Below are positions 19,083 to 28,624 of a DNA stretch of 64,000 nt, one piece after another. Location of the stretch: positions 248,001-312,000 of the forward strand of contig UCLR01000003.1 in assembly GCA_900473415.1 (NCBI GenBank). Direction: 5' to 3'. The DNA comes from Hyphomicrobiales bacterium. GTDB lineage: Bacteria > Pseudomonadota > Alphaproteobacteria > Rhizobiales > Beijerinckiaceae. The position numbers and the translations under genes were made by a program. Within the stretch, counting starts at the first letter, position 1; each line of letters opens with the position of its first letter. Under the pieces are notes generated by a model. The model searched no databases. It saw only the letters and a list, made by a program, of their open reading frames with translations, and was not told where the DNA came from.

Positions 19083-20684
19083 TCAGCCCTTCTTGACGTT
19101 CCAGAACGGAATCAGCTCGGGCATGCCGATCAACCCCGAGAGCTTGCGCTGGGCGGAAGGCTGGAACCACTGGCCGAAATACATGTGCGGCACGAAATCC
19201 CAGGCGTTCTGCTGCATGTCGCGAGCGACCTGCCTGCGGTCAGCGTCGTTCTCGGCCTTTGCCCACTTGTCGCGGAAGGCCTCGTGCTTCTCGTCGGTCG
19301 GCCAGCCGAACCAGCCCTTCTCGCCATTGGCCGCGTGGCCGCTCAGCGCCACGGGGTTGCCGAAGGCGTTGACCGAGCCGGAGGTGAAGAAGACGTTCCA
19401 GCCGCCCTGATCGGGTGGGGTCTTGACGGCGCGCCGCGTGATGACCGCGCCCCAGTCGGAAGCCTGTAGCGAGACGTTGAAGCCGGCCTGGCGCATCCAT
19501 TGGGCGATCAGGTTCGCGGCATTGTTCATATAGGCGATGTTGGTCGCCTGCAGCACGACGACGGGGCGGCCGTCATAGCCGGATTCCTTCACCAGCTGCT
19601 TGGCCTTCTCGATGTTCTGGCCGCCCTTGAACCAGTCGATATTGGCGTCGTTTTCCATCGGCGTGCCCATGCCGAAGAGCGAGGAGCAGCCGCGGAAGTA
19701 CTTCTCGTCACCGAAGGTCGCCTTCATCACCTCGGTCGGGTGAATGAGGTGCAGCATCGCCTGGCGCGCCTTGACGTTGTTGAACGGCGGGTGGAGCCAG
19801 TTGACGCGAACCCAGCCGAGCTGGCCCTGCTTGTTCAGCACCTCGAGCTTGATGTCCTTCTCGCCGGCGAGCGAGTCGAGCAGGTCGACGTTCGGATATT
19901 CGATCATGTCGATCTCGCCGGCGCGGATCGCGGCGATCGCAGTCGCCTCGTCGGCGATGTTCTCGAAGACGACGCGGTCGACATTCACGACCTTGCCGCC
20001 CGAGGTGAAGACCGCCGGCTCCGATCGCGGCGCGTAGTTCGCGTTGCGATCATAGACGTAGCGCTGGCCCTGGACGACGGCGTCCTGGTTGAAGACGAAG
20101 GGACCCGAGCCGATGATCGTCTGGATCTGCTGCATCGGGTCGGTCTGCGCTTCCTTCTCGCGCATGATGTAGCAGACATTGGTCGCGGCCTTGGCGAGCC
20201 ATTCCACCAGCAGCGGATAAGACTCCTTCATCACGACCTGGAAGGTCTTGTCGTCCTTGATCGGCGTATCGGCGAGGCGCGCCAGCATGTGCTGGCCGCC
20301 GCCGTCGCGGGCCGCCCAACGCCGCATCGAGGCGACGCAGTCCTTGGCCGTCACCGGCGTGCCGTCAGTGAAGCGCAAGCCGTCGCGCAGCTCGAAGGTG
20401 TAGGTCTTGCGGTCGTCCGAGAGGTTCCATTTCGAGACCATCTGCGGCTGCGGCTCGTATTTGTCGTTCACGCCGAAAAGCGTGTCGTAGACCATGCCCG
20501 CGTGGTAGGAGGTCATGTTCGCCGTCGTCCAGATCGGATCGAAGACGCGCAGGTCGCCGTGCAGCACGGCGCGGATGGTGCGATCCACGGAGGGCGTGGT
20601 CTGGGCGCGGATCGTCGCTGGAGCGGCGACGAGCGCGCCTGTCGCCAGACTGCCCTGAACAAAACGGCGGCGTGTCGTGGTCAT
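19083..20684 (-). CDS. ABC transporter substrate-binding protein, family 5
   Basis: 533 aa. The start MTTTRRRFVQGSLATGALVAAPA is a twin-arginine-type signal, so it is exported folded. The family-5 body is clear: DLRVFDPIWTT near the N-terminus, LRDGLRFTDGTPVTAKD near 105, GSGPFVFN near 190, and PPDQGGWNVFF near 430. It is a paralogue of the protein at 693-2282. It lies between the M81 metallopeptidase and the two permeases on one strand, which suggests that it presents the peptidase substrate, probably a peptide or peptide-like amide. Confidence 0.93.
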   Translation of the reverse strand: MTTTRRRFVQGSLATGALVAAPATIRAQTTPSVDRTIRAVLHGDLRVFDPIWTTANMTSYHAGMVYDTLFGVNDKYEPQPQMVSKWNLSDDRKTYTFELRDGLRFTDGTPVTAKDCVASMRRWAARDGGGQHMLARLADTPIKDDKTFQVVMKESYPLLVEWLAKAATNVCYIMREKEAQTDPMQQIQTIIGSGPFVFNQDAVVQGQRYVYDRNANYAPRSEPAVFTSGGKVVNVDRVVFENIADEATAIAAIRAGEIDMIEYPNVDLLDSLAGEKDIKLEVLNKQGQLGWVRVNWLHPPFNNVKARQAMLHLIHPTEVMKATFGDEKYFRGCSSLFGMGTPMENDANIDWFKGGQNIEKAKQLVKESGYDGRPVVVLQATNIAYMNNAANLIAQWMRQAGFNVSLQASDWGAVITRRAVKTPPDQGGWNVFFTSGSVNAFGNPVALSGHAANGEKGWFGWPTDEKHEAFRDKWAKAENDADRRQVARDMQQNAWDFVPHMYFGQWFQPSAQRKLSGLIGMPELIPFWNVKKG

Positions 20685-20788
20685 GTCGTTCTCCTCCTCA
20701 GTTGCAGGAGGACCGCGGGCATTCGCCTCGTCTGGCCCTCGCGGATCGTGGTGTTCAGATCTCCTTTTCCGCCGAGCGCATGGGGCTT

Positions 20789-22258
20789 TCAGACGACGAG
20801 CCGGCCGGGCGGGAGCGGATCATGCGGCCAGAGTGGCCGGTTGATCTTGCGGTACGGATATTTGCGCACGTCGAGATGCGAGGGCCCGCCGCCATCGGTG
20901 TAGATGACCTCGCTCGCGATCGGGCCGAAGGCTGCGTGGAAGTGGTTGGTCGACTTGACCGAGACGATGCGCTTCTGCGTCGGGTCGATGCCGACGCTGG
21001 TGAAGATCTCCAGGCCGAGGGCCTGCGTCCGGTGCGACAGCAGCGAGACGTCGATGCCGTCGATGCGGATGCCGACCGCGTCCCCGATCGGCACCTTGGC
21101 CGTGCCGAAGCTCTGCGTGCCGTCGCGGACCGCGCCGAGCACCGTCACCTCGCCGTCGACCGGCGTTCCGGAGGTCGCGGCCGCCTTGCCGCCGAAGCGC
21201 AAGGGAATAGTCGCGCCGACGCCCGCGGTCAGGCAGAAGGCGACGGCGACCGGGTCCCAGATCGGGCCGATCGCCGCATTCTGGATGCCGCGCTCGCGCA
21301 GGCGGTGGATGATGTTGGTGTTGTCGGAGGCCGCGCCGCCGCCGGCATTGTCGGTCGAATCGGCGATGACGCTCGGGCCGTTGGCGCCGGAGCCGAGCGC
21401 GCGGTCGAGCGCCGCGTCGAGCGGCACGACCGGCGGCGCGAACTGGCCCTTCAGCGCGCGGAACTCCTCGCCGATCTGCGTGGCCAGCGCATCGCCCCTG
21501 GCCTTGTCGTTATCGGTGATGACCAGGACGCGGGTGCCGATCTCGGGCACGTCACCCTGCTGGAAGCCGTGCGCCAGCGAGACGGAGAGCACGCCGTCCT
21601 TGCCTTCGAGCGAGCTCATCCGGTCGACGAAGGAACGGCCGGGCTCACGCGTCGTCGGCACCAGCTCGATCATACGGCAGTCGTAGAGCGACATCACCGG
21701 CTTGATCTCGCCCTTCACCGTGCGGACGATGATGTCGACGAGCTCCTCGGCCCGCTCGACGAAGTCGATATGCGGATACTCCTTGTAGAGGATGATGACG
21801 TCGGCGAGCCGCACGCGCTTCTCGGTCAGGTGGCAATGCGGGTCGAGTTCGACACCGATCGGCACGGAAGGACCGACGATGGCGCGGACATGCTCCAGGA
21901 TGTCACCCTCGCAATCGTCATAGCCATGCGCGACCATGGCGCCGTGCAGCCCGAGCAGCACGCCATCGACCGGCAGGGCCGCCTTGAGCTGCCCCAGGAT
22001 CTCGTCGCGCATGCCCTCGTAATCGGCCTTGGCGCAGGGGCCGGACGGCTCCGCCCAGAAACAGGAGCCCTCGACCAGCTCGAAATCGCCCTTCTTCGCC
22101 CGTTGCCGAGCGACATAAAGCGGAGCCGTGGTGTGGGTGGCACGGTCCGGGTGCTTGCCGGCCGGAAAATAGGCCGACTCCTCGAAATTGGCGCGCGATG
22201 TCGGGACCGGCGAGAAGGTGTTGCTTTCGGTAGCAAGCGACGCGGCAAACAGGCGCAT
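20789..22258 (-). CDS. M81 family metallopeptidase (MlrC-like)
   Basis: 489 aa, about the family length. MlrC is a zinc enzyme that hydrolyses linearised microcystin and its tetrapeptide; relatives probably act on other small peptides. The putative metal or catalytic residues are in place: Glu11 in ATESNTFSP, His in GLHGAMVAHG, DPHCH with Asp and His, and His in EYPHIDF. The C-terminal domain includes ADSTDNAGGGAASDNT, typical of the MlrC C-terminal region. No signal peptide, so it acts in the cytoplasm on imported substrate. It heads the Dpp-type transporter set; a paralogue is at 60488-61969. Confidence 0.92.
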   Translation of the reverse strand: MRLFAASLATESNTFSPVPTSRANFEESAYFPAGKHPDRATHTTAPLYVARQRAKKGDFELVEGSCFWAEPSGPCAKADYEGMRDEILGQLKAALPVDGVLLGLHGAMVAHGYDDCEGDILEHVRAIVGPSVPIGVELDPHCHLTEKRVRLADVIILYKEYPHIDFVERAEELVDIIVRTVKGEIKPVMSLYDCRMIELVPTTREPGRSFVDRMSSLEGKDGVLSVSLAHGFQQGDVPEIGTRVLVITDNDKARGDALATQIGEEFRALKGQFAPPVVPLDAALDRALGSGANGPSVIADSTDNAGGGAASDNTNIIHRLRERGIQNAAIGPIWDPVAVAFCLTAGVGATIPLRFGGKAAATSGTPVDGEVTVLGAVRDGTQSFGTAKVPIGDAVGIRIDGIDVSLLSHRTQALGLEIFTSVGIDPTQKRIVSVKSTNHFHAAFGPIASEVIYTDGGGPSHLDVRKYPYRKINRPLWPHDPLPPGRLVV

Positions 22259-22519
22259 AATTCACCTTCTCCCAGTCCGCGGGCATGTTCGGTTGGCCGG
22301 GAAGCACCTGTCAAGCAGGATCGTAGCCGGTTTTCCTTCTCCCGCCGCGGAGCAGAGAATGGTTTTCTCCGGCAAGCGGCGAATTTTGCACGCGGCCGGA
22401 AGCTCAACCACAAGCAACCTGCCGTTCCTTAGAATAATTCCATTGAATCGTCAGGCTCTTGCTATTCCCCGGCAGAGGATTACAGCGCGTGCTCATCTGT
22501 CACCCGCACCCGTTCTTCA

Positions 22520-23284
22520 ATGCCCCGGCTCTCGACATTGGCGGTCTTTCTCGCGGCGCTCGCGCTCTGGCATCTGGCGAGCAATTCGGGACTCGTCAGC
22601 ACTTTCCTGCTGCCCTCGCCGCGCACGGTTTTCGAGACGCTGATCGAGCTCGCGGGCTCCGGCGTGCTCGCCAAGCACACGCTGGTCAGCCTGCGGCGCG
22701 TCGTCTCCGGCTACCTGCTGGCGATCGCCATCGCCGTGCCCTGCGCCGCCCTGTTCAGCCTCACGCCCGCGCTCCGCCGCCTGATCGAGCCGCTGCTCGA
22801 ATTCCTGCGCCAGGTCCCGCCGCTCGCGATGATGCCGCTGCTGATTCTCTGGCTCGGCATCGGCGAGGCGCAGAAGATCGGGATCATCGTCCTTTCGTGC
22901 TTCTTCCCGATCTTCCTCGGCGTGCGCGGCGGCATCGCGGCGGTCGACCGCAAGCTCATCGACGTCGGCACGGTCTGCGGCTTCAGCCGCAGCGAGATCA
23001 TGCTGCGCATCGTGCTGCCCTCGGCCCTGCCGGCCATCGTCGTGGGCTTACGCATCGGGCTCGGCTATAGCTGGCGGGCGCTGGTCGGGGCCGAGCTCAT
23101 CGCCTCCTCAGCCGGGCTCGGCTACATGATCGTCGACGCCGAGAACCTCGCCCGCACCGACATCGTGCTCGCCGGCATCCTGGTGATCGGCGTGCTCGGG
23201 CTGATCACCGACCACCTCCTGCGCGACCTGATCCAGCGCAAAGCGCCCTGGCTCGCCGGCGATCTGGAGATGGCGCGTGCTTGA
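22520..23284 (+). CDS. ABC transporter permease, SsuC/TauC type
   Basis: 254 aa with about six hydrophobic helices and the inner-membrane EAA loop (IDVGTVCGFSRSEIMLRIVLPSALPAIVVGLRIGLG region) of the sulfonate/nitrate/taurine permease family. LLPSPRTVFETL and PPLAMMPLLILWLGIGEAQK are typical. The start is uncertain because no ribosome-binding site precedes this ATG. The preceding 260 bp carry A+T-rich DNA likely to hold the promoter. It overlaps the ATPase gene by 8 nt. Confidence 0.92.
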   Translation: MPRLSTLAVFLAALALWHLASNSGLVSTFLLPSPRTVFETLIELAGSGVLAKHTLVSLRRVVSGYLLAIAIAVPCAALFSLTPALRRLIEPLLEFLRQVPPLAMMPLLILWLGIGEAQKIGIIVLSCFFPIFLGVRGGIAAVDRKLIDVGTVCGFSRSEIMLRIVLPSALPAIVVGLRIGLGYSWRALVGAELIASSAGLGYMIVDAENLARTDIVLAGILVIGVLGLITDHLLRDLIQRKAPWLAGDLEMARA

Positions 23285-24047
23285 GGCGCATCATCTCGGC
23301 AAGAGCTATCGGCTCGGCGACAACGAGGTGACGGCGCTTGCCGATGTCAGCCTCACCTTCCCGCGCGGCTCGATCACCACGATCGTCGGGCGCAGCGGCT
23401 GCGGCAAGACGACCCTGCTGCGGCTGCTGGCCGGCCTCGAACAGCCGAGCAGCGGGGAACTCAGGCGCAGCGAGGGCGGCCCGCAGCGCATCGGCGTGGT
23501 CTTCCAGGAAGCGCGGCTGATGCCCTGGCTCGATGTCGCCGGCAACGTCGCCTTCGGGCTGCGCCGCAGGCTTCCGCCCGAGGCGATCGCCGAGCGCAGC
23601 CGCGCCGCGCTCGACATGGTCGGTCTCTCCGCTTTCGCCGAGGCCATGCCCGGCCAGCTCTCGGGCGGCATGGCCCAGCGCGTCGCCATCGCCCGCGCGT
23701 TGGTGATGGAGCCGGACCTGCTGCTGCTCGACGAGCCCTTCGCCGCGCTCGACGCCTTCACCCGCCGCGCCATGCAGAACGAGCTGATCGCGATCTGGCA
23801 GCGCAAGCGCCCGACCATCGTCTTCGTCACCCATGACGTCGAGGAGGCGGTGCTGCTCGGCGAGCATGTGCTCGAGCTCGAGCGCGGCCGCGTCGTCGGC
23901 CACGAGCCGGTCGCCCTGCCCTTCCCGCGCGATCCAACCACGGCCGAGGTCAACGACCACCGCCGGCGCATTCTCGCCAAGCTGACCGCGCCGTCTCCCG
24001 CTTCCGCGCCGCTTCCCGAAGCGGCGGCCAATGCCATCGCAACTTAA
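23277..24047 (+). CDS. ABC transporter ATP-binding protein, SsuB/TauB type
   Basis: 256 aa from a GTG overlapping the permease gene. Walker A is GRSGCGKTT near residue 38, the Q-loop is VVFQEARLMPWLDV (the AxLxPW form is typical of nitrate/sulfonate/taurine ATPases), the signature is LSGGMAQR, Walker B is LLLLDEPFAALD, and the switch His is in FVTHDVEEA. It powers uptake together with its two neighbours. Confidence 0.94.
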   Translation: MLEAHHLGKSYRLGDNEVTALADVSLTFPRGSITTIVGRSGCGKTTLLRLLAGLEQPSSGELRRSEGGPQRIGVVFQEARLMPWLDVAGNVAFGLRRRLPPEAIAERSRAALDMVGLSAFAEAMPGQLSGGMAQRVAIARALVMEPDLLLLDEPFAALDAFTRRAMQNELIAIWQRKRPTIVFVTHDVEEAVLLGEHVLELERGRVVGHEPVALPFPRDPTTAEVNDHRRRILAKLTAPSPASAPLPEAAANAIAT

Positions 24048-24059
24048 GGAAACACTGCC

Positions 24060-25013
24060 ATGAAACTCCTCACCGCCCTCGGCCTTGTGCTTGCGCTGAC
24101 GCTCGGACCGGCCGCCGCCCAGCAGCCGAAGACCGTGCGCGTCACCTATGTCACCGCGCCCTTCAACGTGCCCTCGATCGTGATGCGCCAGAAGGGCTTC
24201 CTGGACGAGGCCTTCGCCAAGTTCGGCATCAAGGTCGAGAACCCGGTGATCACCTCCGGCGCGCAGCAGACCCAGGCCATCGCCGCCGGCGAGATCGACA
24301 TCGCCAGCGTGCTCGGCGGCACCTCCGCTATTCTCGCCCGCGCCAACGGCGTCGACCTCAAGGTCGTCGCGGCCTATGCCCGCTCGCCCAAGGCCTATTT
24401 CCTGATGACCCGCGCCGACGGCCCGGCGAAGCTCGCCGACCTCAAGGGCAAGAAGGTCGCCGGCCCCAAGGGCACCGTGCTGAACCAGCTCCTCGTCTCG
24501 GCGCTGGCATCGCAGAAGCTGACGCTGAACGACGTCGAATACATCAACATGGATCTGTCGGCGGCGCGCGCGGCGCTGCTGGCCGGCCAGGTCGATGTCG
24601 CGACGCTGGCCGGCGCCGACGTCACCGTGGTCGAGAAGGCCGGCGGCAAGCCGCTGACCAGCGGCGAGGGGCTGATCAAGCCGACGACCGTGATCGGCGC
24701 GCGCTCGGCCTTCGCCGAGCAGCATCCCGAACTGCTCGCCGCCTATTTCGAGGCCCACAAGAAGGCGCTCGACTTCATGGCCAGGAACCCCGAGGAGGCG
24801 CTGGAGATCGCGGCCAGGGAGCAGAAGATCTCGATCGAGGACGCGCGTGCCCAGATCAAGCTCTACGACTTCACCCCGGCCATGACCGATGACGACGTCG
24901 CCAACCTGACGGCCGACCAGTCCTTCATGGTCGAGGCCGGCATGCTGCCCAAGGCCAAGGCGATCGACATCAAGACGAACCTCATCGCCCCCTCGGCCTT
25001 CGCCCTGAAGTGA
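24060..25013 (+). CDS. ABC transporter substrate-binding protein, SsuA/nitrate-sulfonate family
   Basis: 317 aa with a signal peptide (LTALGLVLALTLGPAAAQQ). The mature protein has the NMT1/SsuA layout: VTYVTAPFNVPSIVMRQKGFLDEAF, SGAQQTQAIAAGEIDIASVLGGTS, then DLKGKKVAGPKGTVLNQLL, a helix-forming anion-binding loop. It is the last transporter gene, 12 nt after the ATPase. The ligand is probably an organosulfonate or similar anion; a luciferase-like monooxygenase follows, as in sulfonate-use loci. Confidence 0.9.
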   Translation: MKLLTALGLVLALTLGPAAAQQPKTVRVTYVTAPFNVPSIVMRQKGFLDEAFAKFGIKVENPVITSGAQQTQAIAAGEIDIASVLGGTSAILARANGVDLKVVAAYARSPKAYFLMTRADGPAKLADLKGKKVAGPKGTVLNQLLVSALASQKLTLNDVEYINMDLSAARAALLAGQVDVATLAGADVTVVEKAGGKPLTSGEGLIKPTTVIGARSAFAEQHPELLAAYFEAHKKALDFMARNPEEALEIAAREQKISIEDARAQIKLYDFTPAMTDDDVANLTADQSFMVEAGMLPKAKAIDIKTNLIAPSAFALK

Positions 25014-25033
25014 CGACTGGGCTATGACGACCG

Positions 25034-25062
25034 TCTGGCGCCGGCTTCCCACCGGCGCCAGA
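25034..25062 (+). terminator. Hairpin after the binding-protein gene (attenuator or terminator)
   Basis: Perfect 11-bp arms TCTGGCGCCGG / CCGGCGCCAGA with a 7-nt loop, followed by TCATTTTCC. It lies between the binding protein and the monooxygenase gene and may partly terminate transcription. Confidence 0.5.
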
Positions 25063-25084
25063 TCATTTTCCGGAAGCTGATCTC

Positions 25085-26092
25085 ATGCGCATCTCGCTCC
25101 TCGATCCGCTCGTCCTGCCGAAGGGCGGCACCTCAGGCGATGCCCTGCGCACGGCCATCGCCATGGCGCAGGCCGTGGAGAAGCTGGGCTTCACCCGATA
25201 CTGGATCGTCGAGCATCACGACGTCGCCTTTGAGGCCAATCCGGCGCCCGAGATCATGGCGGCCGCGCTCGCCGGCGCAACATCACAGATCAGGATCGGC
25301 GTCGGCGGCGTTCTGCTGAACCATTACAGCCCCTACAAGGTGGCCGAGGCGCTGCGGACGTTGAACGCGCTCTATCCCGGCCGCATCGATATCGGCATCG
25401 GGCGCGCCACCGCCGGGCCTCTCGCCGACCGTGCCTTGCAGCCGCTGCGCGGCGCCGCAGAGCCCGACGACCATGGCGCGCGCGTCGAGGAGCTGATCGG
25501 CTGGCTCGGCAACGACCAACCCGAGGGCGCGCCCTTCGCCAGCATCAAGATCATGCGCGACGAACCGGCGGGCCCCCGGCCCTGGATTCTCGCCGTCAGC
25601 GAGGAGAGCGCCGCGCGAGCCGCCGCGCTCGGCCTCGGCCTCGCCTGCAGCGCCTTCCACAGGCCCGAGCAGGCTCCGCATGCGGCGGCGACCTACAAGT
25701 CAGGCTTCAAGCCCTCGCGCTACGCGGCAGGCCTCCAGGCCCCGCAATCCTTCATCGCCGTGCGCATCATCCTCGGCGAGACCCAGGAAGAAGCCGAGCG
25801 GCTCGCCATGCCGGTGAGGGCCGTCTTCCGGCAGCGGCGCAAGCCGGAGCGGATCATGGTTCCGCAATTGCCCTCGCTCGACGAAGCCATCGAGATCATG
25901 GGCGGCATGGTCCACGCCGACACGATCCCCTGGCCGATGTTCATCGTCGGCACGCTGGAACGGGTGAAGGCGACACTGGCCCGCATGACAGAAGAGACCG
26001 GGATCACCGAATTCATGATCCAGGATTTCCTGGACGACCCCGCCATCCGCCTGCGCAACTACGAGCTTCTGGCGAGGGCCTTCGCGCTTTAG
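25085..26092 (+). CDS. LLM-class flavin-dependent oxidoreductase (MsnO8-like)
   Basis: 335 aa of the bacterial-luciferase-like fold. MRISLLDPLVLPKGG at the start, FTRYWIVEHHDV near 41, and AGATSQIRIGVGGVLLNHYSPYKVAEA near 75-100 match the MsnO8-type group. IDIGIGRATAGP follows. Such enzymes use FMNH2 or F420H2; rhizobial-order members normally use FMN. It sits 71 nt after the Ssu-type binding protein, so C-S bond cleavage of an imported sulfonate is a reasonable inference. No SsuE-type reductase is adjacent, although two flavin reductases occur at 31969-33534. Confidence 0.87.
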   Translation: MRISLLDPLVLPKGGTSGDALRTAIAMAQAVEKLGFTRYWIVEHHDVAFEANPAPEIMAAALAGATSQIRIGVGGVLLNHYSPYKVAEALRTLNALYPGRIDIGIGRATAGPLADRALQPLRGAAEPDDHGARVEELIGWLGNDQPEGAPFASIKIMRDEPAGPRPWILAVSEESAARAAALGLGLACSAFHRPEQAPHAAATYKSGFKPSRYAAGLQAPQSFIAVRIILGETQEEAERLAMPVRAVFRQRRKPERIMVPQLPSLDEAIEIMGGMVHADTIPWPMFIVGTLERVKATLARMTEETGITEFMIQDFLDDPAIRLRNYELLARAFAL

Positions 26093-26122
26093 GGCACCGG
26101 CCGCGCGACGCCGCGATCAGCC

Positions 26123-27067
26123 TCAGGCCCGCGGCATCCGGAACTGGCCGGTGAACTCGCGATAGCTGCCGTGCAGGATCTTCTCGCCGCCGCGCGCCTT
26201 CAGGGTCTCGGCCGCGGCCAGGCCCAGCTCCTTTGCGCTCTCGCCAGGCCGTTCCTCGACGGCGACGACCTGTTGCTGACCGTCGAGCGAGGTGATCTGC
26301 GCCTGAAGGACCAGGCGGTCATCCTTCCAGCTGCAGAAGGCGCCGACCGGCAGGCTGCAGCCGGCCCCCAGCGCATGCATCATCTCGCGCTCGGCATCGA
26401 CCTCGGCGCGAGTCTGCCGACATTCGATCGCCTGCAGCACCTCAAGGATATGCGTGTCCTGCGCGCGCGCCTCGACGCCGAGCGCCCCCTGGCCCACGGC
26501 ATAGGGAAAGCGCTGCGGATCGAGCACTTCGGTGGTCGCCTCGCCGAGACCAAGGCGGCTCAGGCCGGCCTGGGCCAGGATCACGGCGTCTAGCCCGTCC
26601 TCGCCCTCGATCTTCGCCAGCCGCGGCCCGACATTGCCACGGATCGGCACCACCATCGCATCGGGGCGCAGGTTCAGGATCTGAGAGCGGCGGCGCAGCG
26701 AGCCCGTGCCGACGCGCGCACCCTGCTTCAGGCCCTTCAGTGTCGCGCCGCACAGCACGTCGCGGGGATCCTCCCGCTTCGGCACCGCCGCCAGGGTCAG
26801 CCCGTCCTGCAGCGAAGTCGGCAGATCCTTCAGCGAGTGGACGACGAAATCGACCTCGCCGCGCAGGAGCTGCCCCTCATGTTCGGTGGTGAAGACGCCG
26901 ACCATGCCGAACTGGTGGAATTCCGAGACCCTGTCCTTGTCGGCGACCGTGGCGATCGAGCAGATCTCGAATTCGATCTCGGGCCGGATTTCCTTGATGA
27001 GGCCAATGATGAAATTGGTCTGGGCGAGAGCGAGGGGGCTTCGGCGTGTCCCGACCCGGAGCAGCAT
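26123..27067 (-). CDS. hemC: Hydroxymethylbilane synthase (porphobilinogen deaminase)
   Basis: 314 aa from the ATG at 27067 with GGGAAAGAAGAA upstream; an in-frame GTG 15 codons earlier is less likely. HemC joins four porphobilinogens into the linear tetrapyrrole precursor of haem and B12. LRVGTRRSPLALAQT is the N-terminus, and VVHSLKDLPT, GTGSLRRRSQIL and the cofactor-binding Cys in ALGAGCSLPVGAF are all present. It is monocistronic here, divergent from the 2-hydroxyacid dehydrogenase gene. Confidence 0.97.
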   Translation of the reverse strand: MLLRVGTRRSPLALAQTNFIIGLIKEIRPEIEFEICSIATVADKDRVSEFHQFGMVGVFTTEHEGQLLRGEVDFVVHSLKDLPTSLQDGLTLAAVPKREDPRDVLCGATLKGLKQGARVGTGSLRRRSQILNLRPDAMVVPIRGNVGPRLAKIEGEDGLDAVILAQAGLSRLGLGEATTEVLDPQRFPYAVGQGALGVEARAQDTHILEVLQAIECRQTRAEVDAEREMMHALGAGCSLPVGAFCSWKDDRLVLQAQITSLDGQQQVVAVEERPGESAKELGLAAAETLKARGGEKILHGSYREFTGQFRMPRA

Positions 27068-27403
27068 TTCTTCTTTCCCTTGCGCCGGCCAGATGCCGAA
27101 TCGACGATTCACGGTAGCCGCGCGACTTCGGCGCGCCTAGCCGCGAGCCTCGACAGCCTGCGGCCCTGGCATTTGCCGGTGCAGCGGCCTGCGCTCCGAT
27201 AGAGCCGATCCTGAGACAGCGCAATGGCGCAGGGCCGATGTGCGCCCTGCTGGCGGTCAGCGCCGAAGCCCTTCGGCAGCGCGGACGTATCTCCCATTCC
27301 GATAATAGCTATCAGAATAAATCGTTTTCTATCGCCTTCGTCGATAGATAGATTTCGCCACCAGAGCCTGAAAGGCCATGAAGAATTATGCCGGGCGGAA
27401 TCA
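27068..27403. other. Divergent regulatory region between hemC and the 2-hydroxyacid dehydrogenase gene
   Basis: No gene is seen in these 336 bases. The right half (27300-27400) is clearly A+T-richer than its surroundings. It contains inverted repeats, including CTATCG-N7-CGATAG at 27329-27347 and the short palindrome ATAGCTAT near 27305. These could bind a regulator of the catabolic cluster. Confidence 0.3.
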
Positions 27404-28624
27404 ATGAAAATTGAGAATGCGATCAATATAGACGATATCGCGAAGCTTGCGCGGAATTATCTTCCAAAGATCGCCTATGATTTTATTGATGGCGGCGTCG
27501 ATGGCGAAGACGGCCTGATACGTAACCGAGACGCCTTTCAGCGCTATCGTCTCGTTCCCCGCTATCTGATCAACGTGGAGAAGCGCCACCAGCGCACCAC
27601 CTTGTTCGGCCATGAATATTCATCGCCCTTCGGCATCTGCCCGATGGGCATCGCCGGCTTCTTCAGGCCGGGCGCCGACCTGATGCTGGCGCGCGCAGCG
27701 GCAGGCTTCGACCTGCCCTACATCATGTCGAGCGCCAGCTGTGACTCGATCGAGGCGGCAGTCGCTGCCGGTCCGAAGACGACCTGGTTCCAGATCTACG
27801 GCACGCGCAGCCCGCACATCACGGCCGACCTCGTCCGGCGAGCCAAGGCGCTCGACGTCAAGGTGCTGATCCTGACCGTGGACACGCCCGTCATGGGCAA
27901 GCGCGAGCGGAATATCCGCAACGGCTTCCGGCGGCCGATGAAGATGACGCCCCGGGTGATCATGCAGGGGCTGAGCCGTCCGGCCTGGACCTATCGCTAT
28001 CTCACCGGCGGCGGCATTCCGATGATGGAGAACTGGCGCCCCTATGCCGGCAAGGACGCCGACGCCAACACCGTCGCCGATCTCTATGGCAGCGAGACGC
28101 CCGCGCCGAGCCAGACCTGGGAGGTCCTTCGCAGCGTGCGCAAGGCCTGGTCCGGCCCGCTGGCGGTCAAGGGCATCCTGCACCCTGATGATGCGCGGAC
28201 CTGCATGGAGCTCGGCGCGGACGGCCTGCTGGTCTCGAACCATGGCGGGCGCCAGCTCGACAGCGCGCCTGCCCCGCTCGACATGCTTCCACTCATCGCC
28301 GACGCGGTGGGGCACAAGATGGAGCTGCTGATCGACAGCGGCTTCCGGCGCGGCGCCGACATCGCCAAGGCGCTGAGCCTCGGCGCCAGGGCCGCCTTCT
28401 TTGGCCGGCCCGCCATGTTCGGCGTCGCCGCCGGCGGCGAGGCCGGGGCGCGCAAGGTGCTCGATATCTACCGGCAGGAACTGAACCTCGCGATGGGTCA
28501 GATGGGATGGACCGATGTCGGCTGCGCCGGCCCCGACTCCATCGTCGACCTGGCCGATCCGAAGCTCTTCCGCGAGCGCCCCGACGATGGCGCGCCAATT
28601 CGCCTCGAGCGAGCAGAGGGATGA
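27404..28624 (+). CDS. FMN-dependent alpha-hydroxy-acid dehydrogenase (LldD/mandelate dehydrogenase family)
   Basis: 406 aa from the ATG at 27404; the longer frame lacks similarity. The enzyme oxidises an L-2-hydroxy acid to the 2-oxo acid. ARNYLPKIAYDFIDGGVDGE at the N-terminus, SPFGICPMGIAGFFRPGAD, TWFQIYG, LTVDTPVMGKRERNIRNGF, and the active-site SNHGGRQLD (base His) with DSGFRRGADIAKAL are all present. There is no obvious long membrane segment. Its last codons overlap the monooxygenase start (ATGA), so the two are coupled. The substrate could be an intermediate of the same pathway. Confidence 0.92.
   Translation: MKIENAINIDDIAKLARNYLPKIAYDFIDGGVDGEDGLIRNRDAFQRYRLVPRYLINVEKRHQRTTLFGHEYSSPFGICPMGIAGFFRPGADLMLARAAAGFDLPYIMSSASCDSIEAAVAAGPKTTWFQIYGTRSPHITADLVRRAKALDVKVLILTVDTPVMGKRERNIRNGFRRPMKMTPRVIMQGLSRPAWTYRYLTGGGIPMMENWRPYAGKDADANTVADLYGSETPAPSQTWEVLRSVRKAWSGPLAVKGILHPDDARTCMELGADGLLVSNHGGRQLDSAPAPLDMLPLIADAVGHKMELLIDSGFRRGADIAKALSLGARAAFFGRPAMFGVAAGGEAGARKVLDIYRQELNLAMGQMGWTDVGCAGPDSIVDLADPKLFRERPDDGAPIRLERAEG

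Noticed and set aside
16010..19096. 1028-codon open frame on the plus strand
   Set aside because: It runs antisense through ureA, ureD and two ABC permease genes that have clear family motifs. Its product is Arg/Asp/His-rich with no recognisable domain, as expected from the opposite strand of high-G+C coding DNA.
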